From Hydrangea macrophylla (Eukaryota; Streptophyta; Magnoliopsida; Cornales; Hydrangeaceae): 64,000 nucleotides of DNA. The stretch spans positions 130,591,999-130,655,998 of the forward strand of contig CM066991.1 in assembly GCA_033977485.1 (NCBI GenBank). Direction: 5' to 3'. This document shows positions 16,793 through 29,637 of this stretch, piece by piece. The notes below the pieces were generated by a model. That model was given only the letters and a program-made list of their open reading frames with translations. It was not told the origin of the DNA and ran no database searches. Made by a program: the position numbers and the translations under genes. Positions within the stretch are counted from its first letter, which is position 1; every line of letters starts with the position of its first letter.

Positions 16793-19700
16793 ATGGCGTC
16801 TCTGCGACTTTACATCCTCTTCTCTCTCCTTATTCAGTCCGCTCTCTTCATCAATCACACAGTCAAATGCGATAGTGAGTAAATTTCACTCACACATTGT
16901 CAAGTTTCTTGATTTCATTTCTTTTTCCTGACTTTTTTTTTTTCCCCTATAATTTTGATGGGTTTCTTTTATTTTTGCGTTTTCATTTCATAGTTTTTGT
17001 TTTAATGATTATTTGTGATATAGACGTGTTAGTGAGTGTCTTAGGGTTTATACCCTGCTAACCTGGTTGGTATTTTTCTATATGGATCTTGTTCTATTTT
17101 GCAATTCAGGATTTGAATTCTGATGAATTACTTTGGTTTAAATCTGTACTTGACACCATATTTGGGGTTGGAGATCTTTTTCTCTGTATCACTTTATAAT
17201 TCTTTATACATATTACATTTTGACATAAACCCAATTGAGGGGAGATCTGAATTCAATTGCTTGAAATTGGGTTTGTCCCAGATCTACTTATTGCTAAAGT
17301 CTTCTTTCGTGTTTACTGTTTCTCTGTTAGTACTGTTACCTGTTTGAGTTGGATTGATGGTTGACCTTTTTATGGTTCTCAAGGTTTATCTGAATTTGTT
17401 GGATGTGAAATTTTTTATGTTTAGATGCATACTGACCTTTTGGGTTAGTTAAGACAAGTTCCACTCCCTAGCACTTCCCCTCTCTCTGGGACCATATTGT
17501 TTGCTGAAGAACAGATCTGTTTTAGGTTCTGTTTGGTAGATTGATGGTTTTATATTATAGAACTTGGGTCTTTTAGGAGGCTGTTGCTTTTGAGAAAACC
17601 CCAAAAAAAATAAATGAATAAACGTCCGAGTGAAATTTTTTCAGAAAGCCAACACTACTTCCAACACGTTTACCAGATAGTAGTAGTGAGAGAGCACACT
17701 TGATTAGATTAATTATAGGCTTATAGCTTTCAGAGGATTGGGGGAGAATTAGAGAGGGTAGGACAATTTTCTAGTGAATAGACATTCGTTTTGTTTAATA
17801 GGCATCTAAGTTTACTCCTCTCCAAATACTACTGCTGAAAGTTAGCTTCTTGTTTCTTGGCACTTCTCAAGTTGATATATGTCCTTTTTTGCCCATAATA
17901 TTGCTTCTGAACCTTTAGGCTTTGTTTGGTTCATGGATTTCATGAGGGGAAAGGAAAACAAGGTGGAAAACTAGTCCCATTTGTACTGCAAAAGGAACTA
18001 CTTTTCCATCTTGTTTTCTTTTCCCTCATAAAATCCATGAACCAAGCAAAGCCTCAAGGGATTCACTCTGGCAATTTATGCAGCAAAACATCCTGGTTTT
18101 GTCATTCCTCGTCGCTGCAAGCATAACCTAGACTCATATCATGTATGGAAGAAATCCCATTTAGACAAACAATACCTAGTTCAGACCAAACTTAATCAGC
18201 TGCCACTTGGGTTTTCCTCCTTTAGATTGTTGAAAAAGAAAGAAAAGGACTGTATGGGACATCAAGTTTGTGTTCGTGATTCTTCAGTTCCAAAAATAAG
18301 ATCGCCAATGTTACAGTCTCTTGCTAAATGTACGTCCCTTGTGTTTTTTTTGTACTGATACCTTATGGTATTCCAGTCCCTCGAGTTTCTTCATTCTCAT
18401 CATCTACTTGCTAGGATATTGTAATTATTGTCTAGAGACTGTTTCTATTTGTCAATTGTCAGTGACTTGTTCTTCTTTAGTGGTTATTTCATACTTGTTC
18501 CTCCTCTTTCTTGGTATACCATCACACCAAAGAATTTAATGAGGTCATGCAGGGGGGAAAAAATTAGGTCTGTTATTTGACGAGTGTCCTAAGGCTAATG
18601 CTTCTTGGATTTAGTAAAGAAAAGGAAAAGAAATACTGAGTTAAAACTTTTTTTCTTTGTTTGGTTATTAAGGAAATAGTGAGGCAAATAGAAAGGAAAA
18701 GAAAATACGTTGTAAAATAGATTCAAAATTTTAAATTTTTGGGTTAATAGCACTTTGCACCCTTGAAGTTTGGGTGATTTTGCAATTTGCACCCTAAAGT
18801 TTCAAATTTGACACTTTGGTCCCTAAAGTTTGGGATGAGTTGCACTTCAATGCCTCCAAGGCTTTTTGCAATGAGAATTTTACTTTTGATTTCGCCACTA
18901 AAGGGCTTTTTGAACTTATTTTTCACATTTTTGAAACTTTAGGGACCAAAGTGCCAACTTTGAAACTTAAGAGTGCAAAATGCAAAATCACCCAAACTTT
19001 AGGGGTGCAAAGTGCAATTAATCCTAAATTTTTTAGTTACGTCCCTTCCACTCTTCTTGATTTCCTATTAGATTTTATGTTATCAACAATGCTAGGGGCA
19101 CTAACAAATCTCACTAACACTCGCACCCACACTCTATCTCTCTCCTAGTGGAACTGAGAACCACTAGGAGAGAGAGAGAGTGTGGGTGTGAGTATTAGTG
19201 AGATTTGTTAGTGCCCCAAATATTACTCTTATGCTATTTAAGCTTGAAAAAAATGCTGGTGGAATATAGTTTTTCTTATAGTTTCTTTTCCTCTTTTTTT
19301 TTTTTTTTTCTTCTTTTTCCTTGTCTAAAATCTGCTAACCAAATGAAGCCTGAAAGTTCTGGACTTCAGTACTTCGCTTTCCATGGGCTCAGGACCTATA
19401 TTTGCCGATGACAGGCTTGAATGACGTACCCTTCATCTATGCATTTAGAACTGAGCAACAATCACCTGTTCACAGGTTTCTGCGGTTCCGTAGCTTTTTC
19501 TTTTTCCTTTTAAACATCTGTGTCCCTTATGTTGCTGTGCAAGTGATCTTAACATCAGAAAAGTGCATCACTTGTCAATTTATTACCCAAAAAACAGTCT
19601 TCTGACCCTCTGCTCATCTATCTGTATTTGCATGTTCGAATCGAATCTTAACACTGACATTTGTCTTTCATGTAGGCGAGGAAGACAATCTTCTTCAAGG

Positions 19701-20178
19701 CATTAACAACTATCGGACATCCTTAAACTTGACGGCTCTAGTAAAGAATGAGAATGCAGATTGTCTTGCAGAGGAAATGGCAGACCAGTTCAAAAATCAA
19801 CCATGTACGAACACCACGGGTTCCAACACTGTACCTGGCACCGAACCTCAGTTCTCCAACTACCCAACCCTTCTAACCAAATGCCACTTGAATGTCACAA
19901 TCACAAGTGAAGGGACTATAATGCCTGCTTGCGTTCCCAACCTGGCTCCTACTCTTGTTCTCTCGAACTTCACACAGTCTCAGTACTCTAATTCTCTCAA
20001 TGACACTTCATATACTGGAGTAGGGATCGGTTCTGAAGGTAACTGGATTGTTGTCATTTTGACTAAGAACACACCCGGGGGAAGCTTCATGGCCGACACT
20101 TCAGCCAGTTCGGTTTCCAAAGTTGGTCTGATCGGGCACTTTCTGTTTTTACTTATGGGGGCTTTCTTATTGATATGA
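16793..20178 (+). CDS. GPI-anchored protein, At5g19230/At5g19240/At5g19250-like
   Basis: Two exons, 16793-16874 and 19676-20178, join in frame to 194 residues. The N-terminus (MASLRLYILFSLLIQSALFI) is a signal peptide. The mature part has several N-glycosylation sequons (for example NLT, NTT, NVT, NFT, NDT) and conserved cysteines. The C-terminus is a hydrophobic tail (VGLIGHFLFLLMGAFLLI) after a small-residue stretch (TSASSVSK) suited to GPI attachment. The family is annotated in Arabidopsis as uncharacterised GPI-anchored proteins, expected on the outer face of the plasma membrane; its molecular role is not known to me. TATAAG at 16738 is a possible TATA box. The 2.8-kb intron holds three palindromic MITEs. 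An AATAAA lies at 20282-20287. The PNC-type gene converges from downstream. Confidence 0.88.
17912..18060. mobile_element. palindromic MITE in GPI-protein intron
   Basis: Inverted arms read AGGCTTTGTTTGGTTCATGG and CCATGAACCAAGCAAAGCCT, continuing inward through the AAGGAAAACAAGG / CTTGTTTTCTTTTC pair. Total length is about 150 bp. The target duplication is not clear. Confidence 0.65.
18741..19025. mobile_element. palindromic MITE in GPI-protein intron
   Basis: Long inverted arms begin TTAATAGCACTTTGCACCC and end GGGTGCAAAGTGCAATTAA. The repeated theme CCTAAAGTTTGGGTGATTTT is a frequent plant MITE motif. The ends are flanked by TTAA-like sequence; the superfamily was not resolved. Confidence 0.65.
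19095..19217. mobile_element. near-perfect hairpin MITE in GPI-protein intron
   Basis: A 123-bp sequence has arms of about 57 bp: GGGGCACTAACAAATCTCAC on the left and GTGAGATTTGTTAGTGCCCC on the right, with an 8-bp spacer near CTAGTGG/CCACTAG. Such perfect folding suggests a recent insertion or a source of small RNA. Confidence 0.7.
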
Positions 20179-21189
20179 ACCATGCGGGTGTTTAAGGAAT
20201 TATTGGCTTGAATTCGTTTTTGGAGTTAAGAGTATCTAGCTATCATGGTTGTACCACACTGATACGTAGTGAATTGAAGGAAATAAACATAGCTGAGTTT
20301 CAGAGAGGCAGCTGTAACTGTACGAGGAGCAGAACTTGAGTTGATATTTCTCAATGTTGTTGTTGTATTTGAATTGTGTACTTTTTCTTTTCATCTCTAT
20401 TTTCTCTTTTTTGTGTTCAGAACTGGCGAAAACTAAATCTAGAGCTGCCTGATTCCTGGCATACTACTTCTCATACCTTATTAACTTGTCTTTTAAATTT
20501 GAGGTCTACTTTATAGCATGGAAGCTGTCTTGTTTGTGTATTTGCCCCAGTTCTCATGTCTCAGAAAAAAGCTCCTTAAATTTGTTTGACCTGCCCTTGT
20601 GACATAAAATAAAAAAAACCAGTAGGATCATATTAAATTATCATTCAAATTAGAAATTTTTTATTTTCAGCTTCATTTCTTTTCCCATTGATCTACGAAT
20701 TGGTTGGGGTCTTGATGACACCAGAGCTTTGGTAACTACAGGTACAAACATGTATTTTTCATATCTAATTCCAAAGATCTTCATTCAGACCAGAAGAGAG
20801 GCAGAAAATTATTCATGCAAAAACCATACATGTTTAAACAACGGTGAAATTTTGAGGTAAGAATGCGAGGAATAAACAGCCTGAGTTATTAAATGGAATC
20901 AAAACCACTTTCAATGATAAAGCTACAAATGAAGTCCAAAGACCTACAAATAAGCTACTAAAAATATTTACAAGGCTAGGACAACTAGTACAATATTATT
21001 ACCAAACACCACTTGCAATGGAGAGTGGGGGAAAAACGAAATAAATCTTCTATACTGCAGTTTAAACTCTCCTCCCTGATAAATTAAACTTGGTCCCATT
21101 GTCCCCTCATATTTCTCGCATTCGGTAAACCATTTGCAAGATGAAAACCTTAAAGGGGAGCCTTTTTTATGTGGAGAGTTTAAACTAAT

Positions 21190-24100
21190 TTAAGCACTCT
21201 TTAATCTTGTCCTGGTTTGAAACAGATACCTTCGAAGTGCAAGCATTAGAACCCATGTTGTCTTTGTGATCTTCTCCTTTATCATCAAAAGTAACGCTGA
21301 GCTTAGCACAGTCTTCAGGATCTGGGCCTGTAATCCTTTGAAGAAACCCAGTGGGCCTTCCCTTCTCCAAATAGCATAAAATGCATCGGACACTGTTTTT
21401 CGGGATTTTGATTGAGCTTCCATGGGACCATCTTCATCCGAATCAGCTGACTGAAGCATAACCTTACACCTGTTCGTATAGTTGTTAAAACAAACAGGAT
21501 CTGATTCATTATTATAAGGTTTATGATGAATGGAATGTTTTTGCGTCCCGTGAATTTGAATGGAGTAACTGTTAGATTGTAAAGCATCTTGAGCTAGAAA
21601 TTCATCATCTTGAAGAATGGGTTCATTTGGAAATGCAAAAAGTTATGCCTGAAAAACCATATATTATATCTTCTTAAGAAAAACTAAGAATGACCACTTA
21701 TGAAGAGATATGATGCAGTATTCTACTTTTCCACGATGAACTAATTCACGATAATCGATCTTTATACTAAAAAAAATGCTTTACAATTTGGGAATAAAGC
21801 CGGTCAAATTCACGGGATGCCCAATCATGCCATAAGTGAATCCAAGAAGGTGAATAGTTAGATAGACAATTCACCTTATAGCTGGGTAAGTTAAGCAAGT
21901 GGCGAAACACTTCGAGACTGCTCCCAACACGAAAGCAGAAAAAGCAGAAAGAGCATCAGGAGACAACTCTGTACCACTTTTTTTACTCATTTGCCTCTTC
22001 AGTAGTCTGAGTTTCAGCTGATCAAATACAGTATACTGCATAACATTATAGACTCTTAGTTTTATTCATCTTATTTTGCATTTTTGGCTCTTGGTTTTAC
22101 ACAATATGGAACGCATACATCTACTGTTCAATAGTGACGTACCTGAATAGATGGATTTGCTGTGAGAAGAAGAGAGATGCCTAGACCATCAAAGGCCTCA
22201 CTCCAGATGCCCTCTGAAAGGGTTTTCCATAGACCTTTGGACTTCCCAAATGCACTTGTTTGCATCTTTGAAGATGCTGTGTCAAGAGGCTGAATAGGAG
22301 AATTAGTAATTAGAATTTTTTTTTTTAGACAAAGATCTCATGAATAAAGCATCCAGTTGGTTAGCAAATACAGTTTTGTCCAAATCTACAACTAGTCTAC
22401 TACTAAACCCTTAAGGAGCAAAAATAATAGTGTTCTAAAACTCGGGCTAGGCGGCCCCCCACGGCCCAGAGTTTCACCTAGGCGTTTCTAAAATCGCCTA
22501 ATTTGTTAGGCGGGTCCTAGGCGGCTAGGCGTCTGTGCAGAAATTGTTTATAAATTAAATGTGTGTAAATATTTTTATTTTATTTTTAGTTCAAAACTTG
22601 TTTATATTTATATCAGTGTATGTGTGTGTAGTGGTTGTGTGTGTATAATGTGTTAATTTTTTTATTTTTTATTTATTTCAGAACTTGTTTATATCACTGT
22701 ATGTGTGTGTATCAGTGGCTGTGTGTGTATATAATGTGTGTTAATTTTTTTTATTTATGGCTGTGTGTGTATGATGTGTGTTAATGTGTCTTTTTTTAAT
22801 AAATTGTCTCTATATTATTAATTTTGCTTTAAAATAATTTTTCCGCCTAGGCGCCCGACTAGGCCTCTAGGCGCTCTCTCCACCGCCCGACTAGCGCCTA
22901 GCGAGTTTTAGAACATTAAAAAATATTGTAGCAAATATGACTTACGTGTGTAACTATTACAGTACAGGCCCCAGCAGCGGCGGCAACAATCAAGTTAGCT
23001 TTTGTTCCAATGGATTTGGATCCACTTTTCTCCAGGTATAGTCTCTTAAAGAAGCTGTACCCATAGAAGTAAACAAACTGTGAAATAAAGGACTGCAAGT
23101 TCTTTGTTCCCAGGCCTTGGTACAGCGAAAGAACCCGACCTGTAGAAATTGCTTCCCAGAGAACGTCGGAAATGTTTCTGCATAACCCAGAGCAACTGGA
23201 ATTAGATGACTTTCTCAAACTTTATATTTCACTCACATTTTCTTCAAATAAGACAGAAGAGCCATTCAATTGGTCATTGGGAGAACAATTGAAATGGAGA
23301 AGATAGAAATTCTTATTTGAAACTTCCTTCCTAGAAAAATATTGTCAGCAATTTAAAGAAATCTCCTATTCCTCTTTTTTCTCCAATTACTAGAGCAACT
23401 AATATTATACAAACGGTAAACAGTACATACTTGTGGCAGCATAATTTCATTTTTCCCCAGGAAATCTTCAAACAGACCACGCAATATTGGTTTCAATGAG
23501 ATGAACGACTAAACGACAAACTTAATTGTTGAATAGGGAAAAAAATACTAGTTCACTCATGACTAATTCGCAATGGTAGCACTAGCAAAGGAGCATCAAG
23601 TGGCCCCATTTTGATCGGGAAAGACAGACAGAAAGGGTATGTCATGTCCAAAGCACCAAATAACTCTCAACTTCCAATGCGCCCCCCAAAAGGTATGTGT
23701 TTCGACTAGTAAAACACCAAAATGTCCTTAGAATTTAACCACGCTTCAAATTCTGGTTCAAGCTATTGAAGCTTTACATTCATTGTTGGCCCATTCTCTA
23801 ACAGCTTCAGCTTGTGGAAACTGTGGAGTAGTTGGTAACTTAACATGGTATCAGAGCCTTGTTTGTGGGAGGTCCTAGGTTCGACTCTTCATCCCCGCTT
23901 TGTTGTCCATATTTGCACTTGTTATTTGTCTCCACTATGATGGAGTTTGGTTTGCTTGCTCTTCACGTGCAAGTCGGGGTTGCACGTGCGGGAGGGTGTT
24001 GAAGCTTGATATACATTGTTGGGCCCATTCTATAATAGCTTTAGCTTTTGGAGTAGTTGGTAACTTAACATGGTATCAGAGCCTTGTTTGTGAGAGGTCC

Positions 24101-25147
24101 TGGGTTCGTCTCTCCATCCCCGCTTTGTTGTGCATATTTGCACTTTGTTATTTGTCTCAATATGATGGAGTTTGGTTTGTTTGCTCTCTACGTGCAAGTT
24201 GGGGTTCGTGAGGGAGGGTATTGAAGCTTGATATATATTGTTGGGCTCATTCTCTAATAGCTTAATCTTTTGAAGTAGTTGGTAACTTTAACACAAACAA
24301 AATGGGTTTAGTCAAGAGGCTTAGAATATTACTCAAGTTACACGAACTCTCCATAGTGAGTGCATATTGATAAATTTAATTATAGCTCTCTTTAAGCCTC
24401 GACACAACATCAGCTGGCAGAAATCTACAAGGTTGAAGCTATAAAATCACTACCAAATATACCAAAAAGGGTATTAGTTCATCATAGGATGAGTCCCAAT
24501 GAAACTTCTAGACAAATTTTCCCAAATTCCAACTAGACCTATTCAAAACCTGCAGAGAGTTAATATTAGAACATTGGGCATAGTGTCACACTCAAGTGTG
24601 CACTTAAACTAGGTCAAATCTATCTCCAAGTATTTCACAATAAGAACAATAAAATATATATATGTAGCCCGAAAAGGGAAAGCTTTCTAAAGATTTCAAT
24701 TACCAGAACTGCTGTTCTTTTTAAGTCCTAAATCAGTCCATACATATATTCGGTTCGGCTACTCTACTCCAAAATAGATTTTCTCTAAAATAATTCAATC
24801 ACTCCCAAGTCCCAAATTGAAATCCAAACCCAACTCCTACCAATCAAAATCATACAAACTATATACGCATGTACATATATATATATACCCTATTGAGAAA
24901 ACGAAAATTATATAATTGAACTACGAACAAGTGGGGGCCCAATAATAATATATGGAGTATGGAGAAAAACAAACAAAGCAAAATTAGCAAATCAATCGAG
25001 GAACCTGTATTTTTGGTGATGGTGAGCTCGAACTTCGGCCTGGTACTTGGTCTTGCAGGTATCTAAAGGATATAAAATGGTTGTGCTCACCAATGCTCCA
25101 ATTGCCCCAGATGTTGCCTCCGCCAACGATTCCATATCAAACGCCAT
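21190..25147 (-). CDS. PNC: peroxisomal adenine nucleotide carrier (PNC1/PNC2-like)
   Basis: A mitochondrial-carrier-family protein of 320 residues; its Arabidopsis relatives PNC1/PNC2 import ATP into peroxisomes in exchange for AMP/ADP, supporting fatty-acid activation and beta-oxidation. Five exons: 25147-25005, 23177-22946, 22289-22143, 22035-21875, 21469-21190, all GT-AG and in frame from ATG to TAA. Three carrier repeats each bring the family signature: [11 protein letters not shown] near residue 26, [10 protein letters not shown] at 126, and TYPAIRCKVM near 223. SISQ-type wording is close to [23 protein letters not shown] and [20 protein letters not shown]. The C-terminus lacks a plain PTS1 tripeptide, as expected for a membrane protein. 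Intron 1 carries a TRIM array and intron 2 an hAT-like MITE. No damage is seen. Confidence 0.93.
22428..22918. mobile_element. non-autonomous hAT-like MITE in PNC intron 2
   Basis: The ends are TAGTGTTCTAAAACTCG and CGAGTTTTAGAACATTA, an inverted repeat with one mismatch. Flanks AAAAATAA (22420-22427) and AAAAATAT (22919-22926) fit an 8-bp duplication with one change. GC-rich CCTAGGCG-type repeats lie inside both ends around an AT-rich TGTGTGTA core. The inner edge is only 26 nt from the 5' splice site of intron 2. Confidence 0.8.
23764..24293 (+). mobile_element. TRIM array, LTR-internal-LTR-internal-LTR (family T1), in PNC intron 1
   Basis: Three LTRs of about 75-82 bp (23764-23845, 23997-24070, 24219-24293) of the form TGTTGAAGCTTGATATACAT...TAACTTAACA enclose two internal segments of about 150 bp. 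Each internal segment begins with TGGTATCAGAGCC, a primer-binding site complementary to initiator Met tRNA, and ends in the purine run GGGAGGG. The flanks CAAGC and CAAAC fit a 5-bp duplication with one change. No protein is encoded. It is inserted antisense to the carrier gene. Confidence 0.82.
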
Positions 25148-26900
25148 ACTTATTACTACTACTCTTCTACAACCTCAATAATCAAATCTGGAAAATTTAT
25201 TACTAGTTTCGATGGCCCCAAAAACTAAGCAGAGTACGGTTTGGTCTGAGTTTTGGCCGAGGTATATATATATATATATAAGAGAGCTTTAGTTGCAGAC
25301 TTGCAGTCGTAATCTCGTAAACAGATCGAGAGAGAGAGAGAGAGAGAGAGGGGGATGGGCACACGAAATTGAGGGGGGGGTCGTTATTATTATATTATTA
25401 TATGTAATGTAATGTGCTGTGTATTGGGATTCGGAAACGTGAGGGAATTCTCTGTCTCTCTCTCTCTCTTTCGAAAAGGGTTTTCACGTTGCTACGGAGG
25501 CGTTGGACGGCGTCTGTTGACCCGTCAACCCGCGGCAATTTACATGGACTTGGGCCTTTTTTCCACTCCAGCTTTTGCTTTTATTGCGTTTGGGCTTTAG
25601 AACGTGTTTTCAGCTTTGGTCAATGAAGCATGCCACGAGTCTTCCCTTTGGAAGCACTCCTCAAACGCGAAGACTCCCCAAAAGTCAAACGTTGCTTGTG
25701 GACTTCACAACGCTTATGCTTATACTCAATTTAGTCTTTTGTATCATTTTAGTTCTTATAATTTCAATTGTATTAATTTGTCATTGAAGTTATAAGTATA
25801 ATTTATTTGATCTAAATGTCCAATTCAATCAACAAAAAAAAAGTTGACAGAATTTACTTATATACTGTATAATGCACTGTCACACTTTTTAGAGGTAAAA
25901 ATAGAATACCACTAATCTCTCAACCCGTCTATCAGCGTAATTGTGCATAACAGTGGATAAATTCTATCAAATTTTCTCACAGAATGGGACATTTGAATCA
26001 AATTGCTTCTATTTAAAACTTCATGGACCATATTGACGCAATTAAAACTACAAAGACTAAAATGACACAAAAATTAAATTTCAAGAGTCTATTTTGTAAG
26101 TCTTAGATAAATTTTAATAAATACTTGGGAGTTTTTTTAAAAAAAGAATTATATTTAGTGTAGCGGTCTTATAGCTCAGTGTTCATCAGAAATTTGAATT
26201 TTGGTATGAGCATAGCGTAGCAAGCTTTTTTACCAACTTTGCTAAATCTTTGCTTAGAAAATACTTTGAAGTCATAAATATACGTTTTTTTTTTATTATT
26301 TAGAACAAATTCAACTATATTTTCAGATCAAACATGATACATGGAGGCACTGAAAGTAATTTTGGTATATGAGTTTAAGACGTAATATTATCTTACGAGT
26401 AATGTTATAACGTGAACACTAAAATTTGATTTTTTTTTCAAATACTTTAACCATTACACTATATATTAATAGAGATTAGTGATCTCACATGTCATTACAT
26501 GCAATACGACTGTTATATCGTTTAAAAATTAAGCAGGAAATTCGAAATTGAAATCATAGCATTATTGTTATCTTAGTCGAAAATTCGTTCAATTGAGTGA
26601 TTTTCGGTCCAAGAACGTTTGTTCAAAACATAATTGGTCCTGTTGTATGAAGTCAAAAGGTTGGTACACTATTATTACGCATTAAAAGCTTTTTTCACTT
26701 TTTTTTTTTTATTGTTTCATTAGATAGCATTCAAAATTGTTTGATTAATATTAACAGGCTAACAGCCTATTAGGTCAGGCCAAAAGATATATAAAGAACA
26801 GATCATCTTATATTTCCTATAATAAAATGAGTAAAAGGGTGTTGGACAACAGTTTTTGCTAGCCTTTAATTTTTTTAAGGTATTATTTATATTTATTTTG
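25148..26900. other. PNC upstream region and intergenic space
   Basis: The region contains a TA run near 25264-25280 and a (GA)n run near 25328-25350, both within 210 bp upstream of the minus-strand start codon. TA-rich sequence here may serve as core promoter. Beyond 25400 the sequence is AT-rich with no recognisable gene. Confidence 0.45.
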
Positions 26901-28010
26901 ATAATTACAAATCTATTGATAATAGCATATTCTTAATTGTTCTATTCTAAACCATTATCAAGTCATTTTTATTGTGCTAATCTCTTGAATTATGCACTTA
27001 AATATTCTAACTTTGTTCGATTCCATGGGATTGTTATTGAAGGAGCTCAAGAATGGCAGAACATGTCAAGCTCACAAAGGATCAAGCTTGAAGTCTTTGA
27101 AGACTTTAGGATCCTTGCTTGAGTGCATGACATAATTATAATTCATCTTGATCTCTCAATTGCTCATGGCTCAAGAGACCTTAGTTGGACTTTAGGATCC
27201 TTGTTCATGTATAAAATACTTTCAAGGACCTAAATATACTTAGACTACTCACTTAAATTCATTTCACAAAAGTTTTCAAGTGGTTAAGTCAAAATGAACA
27301 ACTCTTTGCAAATGGGTCATCTTTAAAGGCAAAACTGGTTTAAATAGTAATGATGTAGATGTTGAATTTTATGTGGTTGGAAAGGTATTTGAAATAGTTT
27401 CTAAATCTTCAAACAGATTGCAAATTCAAGTTTTGTAGAGAGAGTTACGTCTATTTTAGTAAAGAGGTGACAGTCTGCCAAAACAGTCAACACAGTCGAC
27501 TGGATTGTAAATCCAGTCGATTGTAAAAACGATTGACTATTTTGTGTTTCTAATAGGTAGCTATGTACTGACATACTTATCCAGTCAATTGCGCAAAACA
27601 GCATAACGGATAGTTTTCTATACTCTCTAAAAATTATTTTTACACCCCCCAACTACTCCCAACGGTCATATATATATATATATATATATTAAAAAGTGAT
27701 ATATATGGATGATTTTAAGTGTTTGGTATGAGAGAAAAATAATTCAAACATCTTGCTTAATCAACATTCATATTTGAGCCCTAGTTTTAGTGAAAAATCA
27801 ATTTGGTCTAGATTTTTAATTGTAATTGTTATTAGAGCAAATTGTAGTGAGCTTCAATTGTATTATCTACTCTTCAAGAGAGTTATCGTTTGTATTCAAA
27901 TCATTTGTAAAGAGTGAGGGTTAGTAACCCTTGTGTGGAAAGAAGAGGTGTTCTACTTTAGAAGAAACTGAAGGCTCTTGTATCGTTTGATGCCCACCCG
28001 TGAATTGTAC
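26901..28010 (+). mobile_element. LTR-like sequence with paired GTCGAC palindromes (boundaries uncertain)
   Basis: The sequence has the look of a plant LTR U3-R-U5: a (TA)n tract at about 27668-27690 and a stretch near 27930 resembling LTR ends of other elements. At 27491-27522 two CAGTCGA(C/T)TG-type sites lie 21 bp apart. No clear TG start or target duplication was found, so this is a tentative call. It is cut by the fragment at 28011. Confidence 0.4.
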
Positions 28011-28355
28011 TGTCATGACCCATCCTGCTACGAATAGAAATAGGACATGTGGTATGCCACCAAGGCTCATCCAATCCAATTACAACATAGCAGCGGAATA
28101 AATATAAGTAGAACAATGATAAATCTACTCCCAAACATTCAATTGATTATAAAAACCAAAGTTATACCAGAATTTTCATCGTTACAACACTTGTAGAAAT
28201 ACTTCGTTTTGAAAATAAGCAAACCAATCTACTATTCGAGGACCCAGTCGACTACTTTGAAGATCTCAGGATTCAGAACTCTCAACAGCCCAATCCAGTC
28301 GACTGCCTTCCACTTCTGGTCAACTGGAGGACCGAACTTCCAGTCGACTGTTTGA
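28011..28355 (-). mobile_element. truncated LTR fragment of the gypsy A family
   Basis: It opens TGTCATGACCCATCC, the inverted end of the A-family LTR (compare 29638 and 41690), and continues with GGCTCATCC and AGCAGCGGAA as in those copies. Palindrome sites with TCGA/TCAA cores at 28248, 28299, 28320 and 28344 are spaced 51, 21 and 24 bp. Similarity stops after this array. Confidence 0.65.
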
Positions 28356-29637
28356 AACTTTTGCTCGCATTGCTATTGGGATGCTTATGGAGACTTTTCA
28401 AATATTTATTCATTATCTTAAACCAACACATTTGAGACCATTATTGGCTCATCAGATGAGGACAGACTCAACAGACACAAGGTGATTGAACCATACTCTG
28501 AATTGTTGTGCTTACATCGTGAATAAATGTAGCATCTCACCTTTTTGTTTACCCCTCATCTTCTTATGGTAGTATTTCATTGATAAATCCAAACTTTGAT
28601 AATTTATCCCCTTTTTTCAGTTGATTCTTTTCCTATCCAGAGTGTCCTTTAAATTAATGCTTAGCCTAGAGAATAAAAGACACTCCATTTTAAAGCATTT
28701 TAAAACAAACTTGGTGACTTAAGAACTTGTCTTTGGCATAGAGGGCTTTTGATAAACAAAGTTTGCCCCTAGTTTGAAAGAGACTTGGGGGCTTGCTTCA
28801 ACGGTAAAATAAGGATTTCAGCAAACGAAGTTTGCCCCTAGTCTTGAGAGCAGGCAGGCTCATCCCATGGGATTTTGAGAGGGTGATAGCACAGGGATGT
28901 CTAAAGCATAATTTCTCCTATCTTGGAGTCAAGAGTATGATGACAGTTTTCGAGAGTTGAAGGCACGACTAACGAGAGCACTTATTCTGACAATACCATC
29001 CGGAACTGAAGGATTTGTGATTTATAGCGATGCGTCACAGCAGGGTTTAGGATGAGTACTTATGCAAAGGGGTAACGTAATTCCCTCTGCTTCTAGACAG
29101 TTGAAGACACGACGAGGTTAATTATCCGACTCATGATCTGGAATTGGCCACAGTAATCTACGCTTTGAAGATTTGACGACACTATTTGTACGGGGAAAAG
29201 TATGAGATCTTCATAGACCACAAGAGCTTAAAATACCTATTCACATAATGAGACTTGAACATAAGACAGAGAAGATGGTTAGAGTTACTGAAGGATTACG
29301 ATCTTTCGATTGAGTACCATCTGGGAAAGGCTAACGTAGTAGCCGATGCACTAAGCCGGAAGACGCCAATGAACTTAGCCGATAAGCTAACACAACAAAA
29401 AGATTTGGTAAAGGAGATGGAACGTTTTGAATTGGATATGATACCAGAGATTAGCGAGACTAGTGATGGCTTAATAATGGCGATTATAGCACACCCAGAT
29501 ATTATTGATGAGATCAAGAGGGAATAGCTTAAGGATGTCTACTTGTGCAAAATGAGAGACGAGATACCTTTGGGAAAGTGACCTGGTTTTGTATTGAAAC
29601 AAGGAACGTTGAAGCTTGAGAAACGATTGTGTGTACC

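Noticed and set aside
18816..19148. 110-codon frame in the GPI-protein intron
   Set aside because: It covers two palindromic MITEs.
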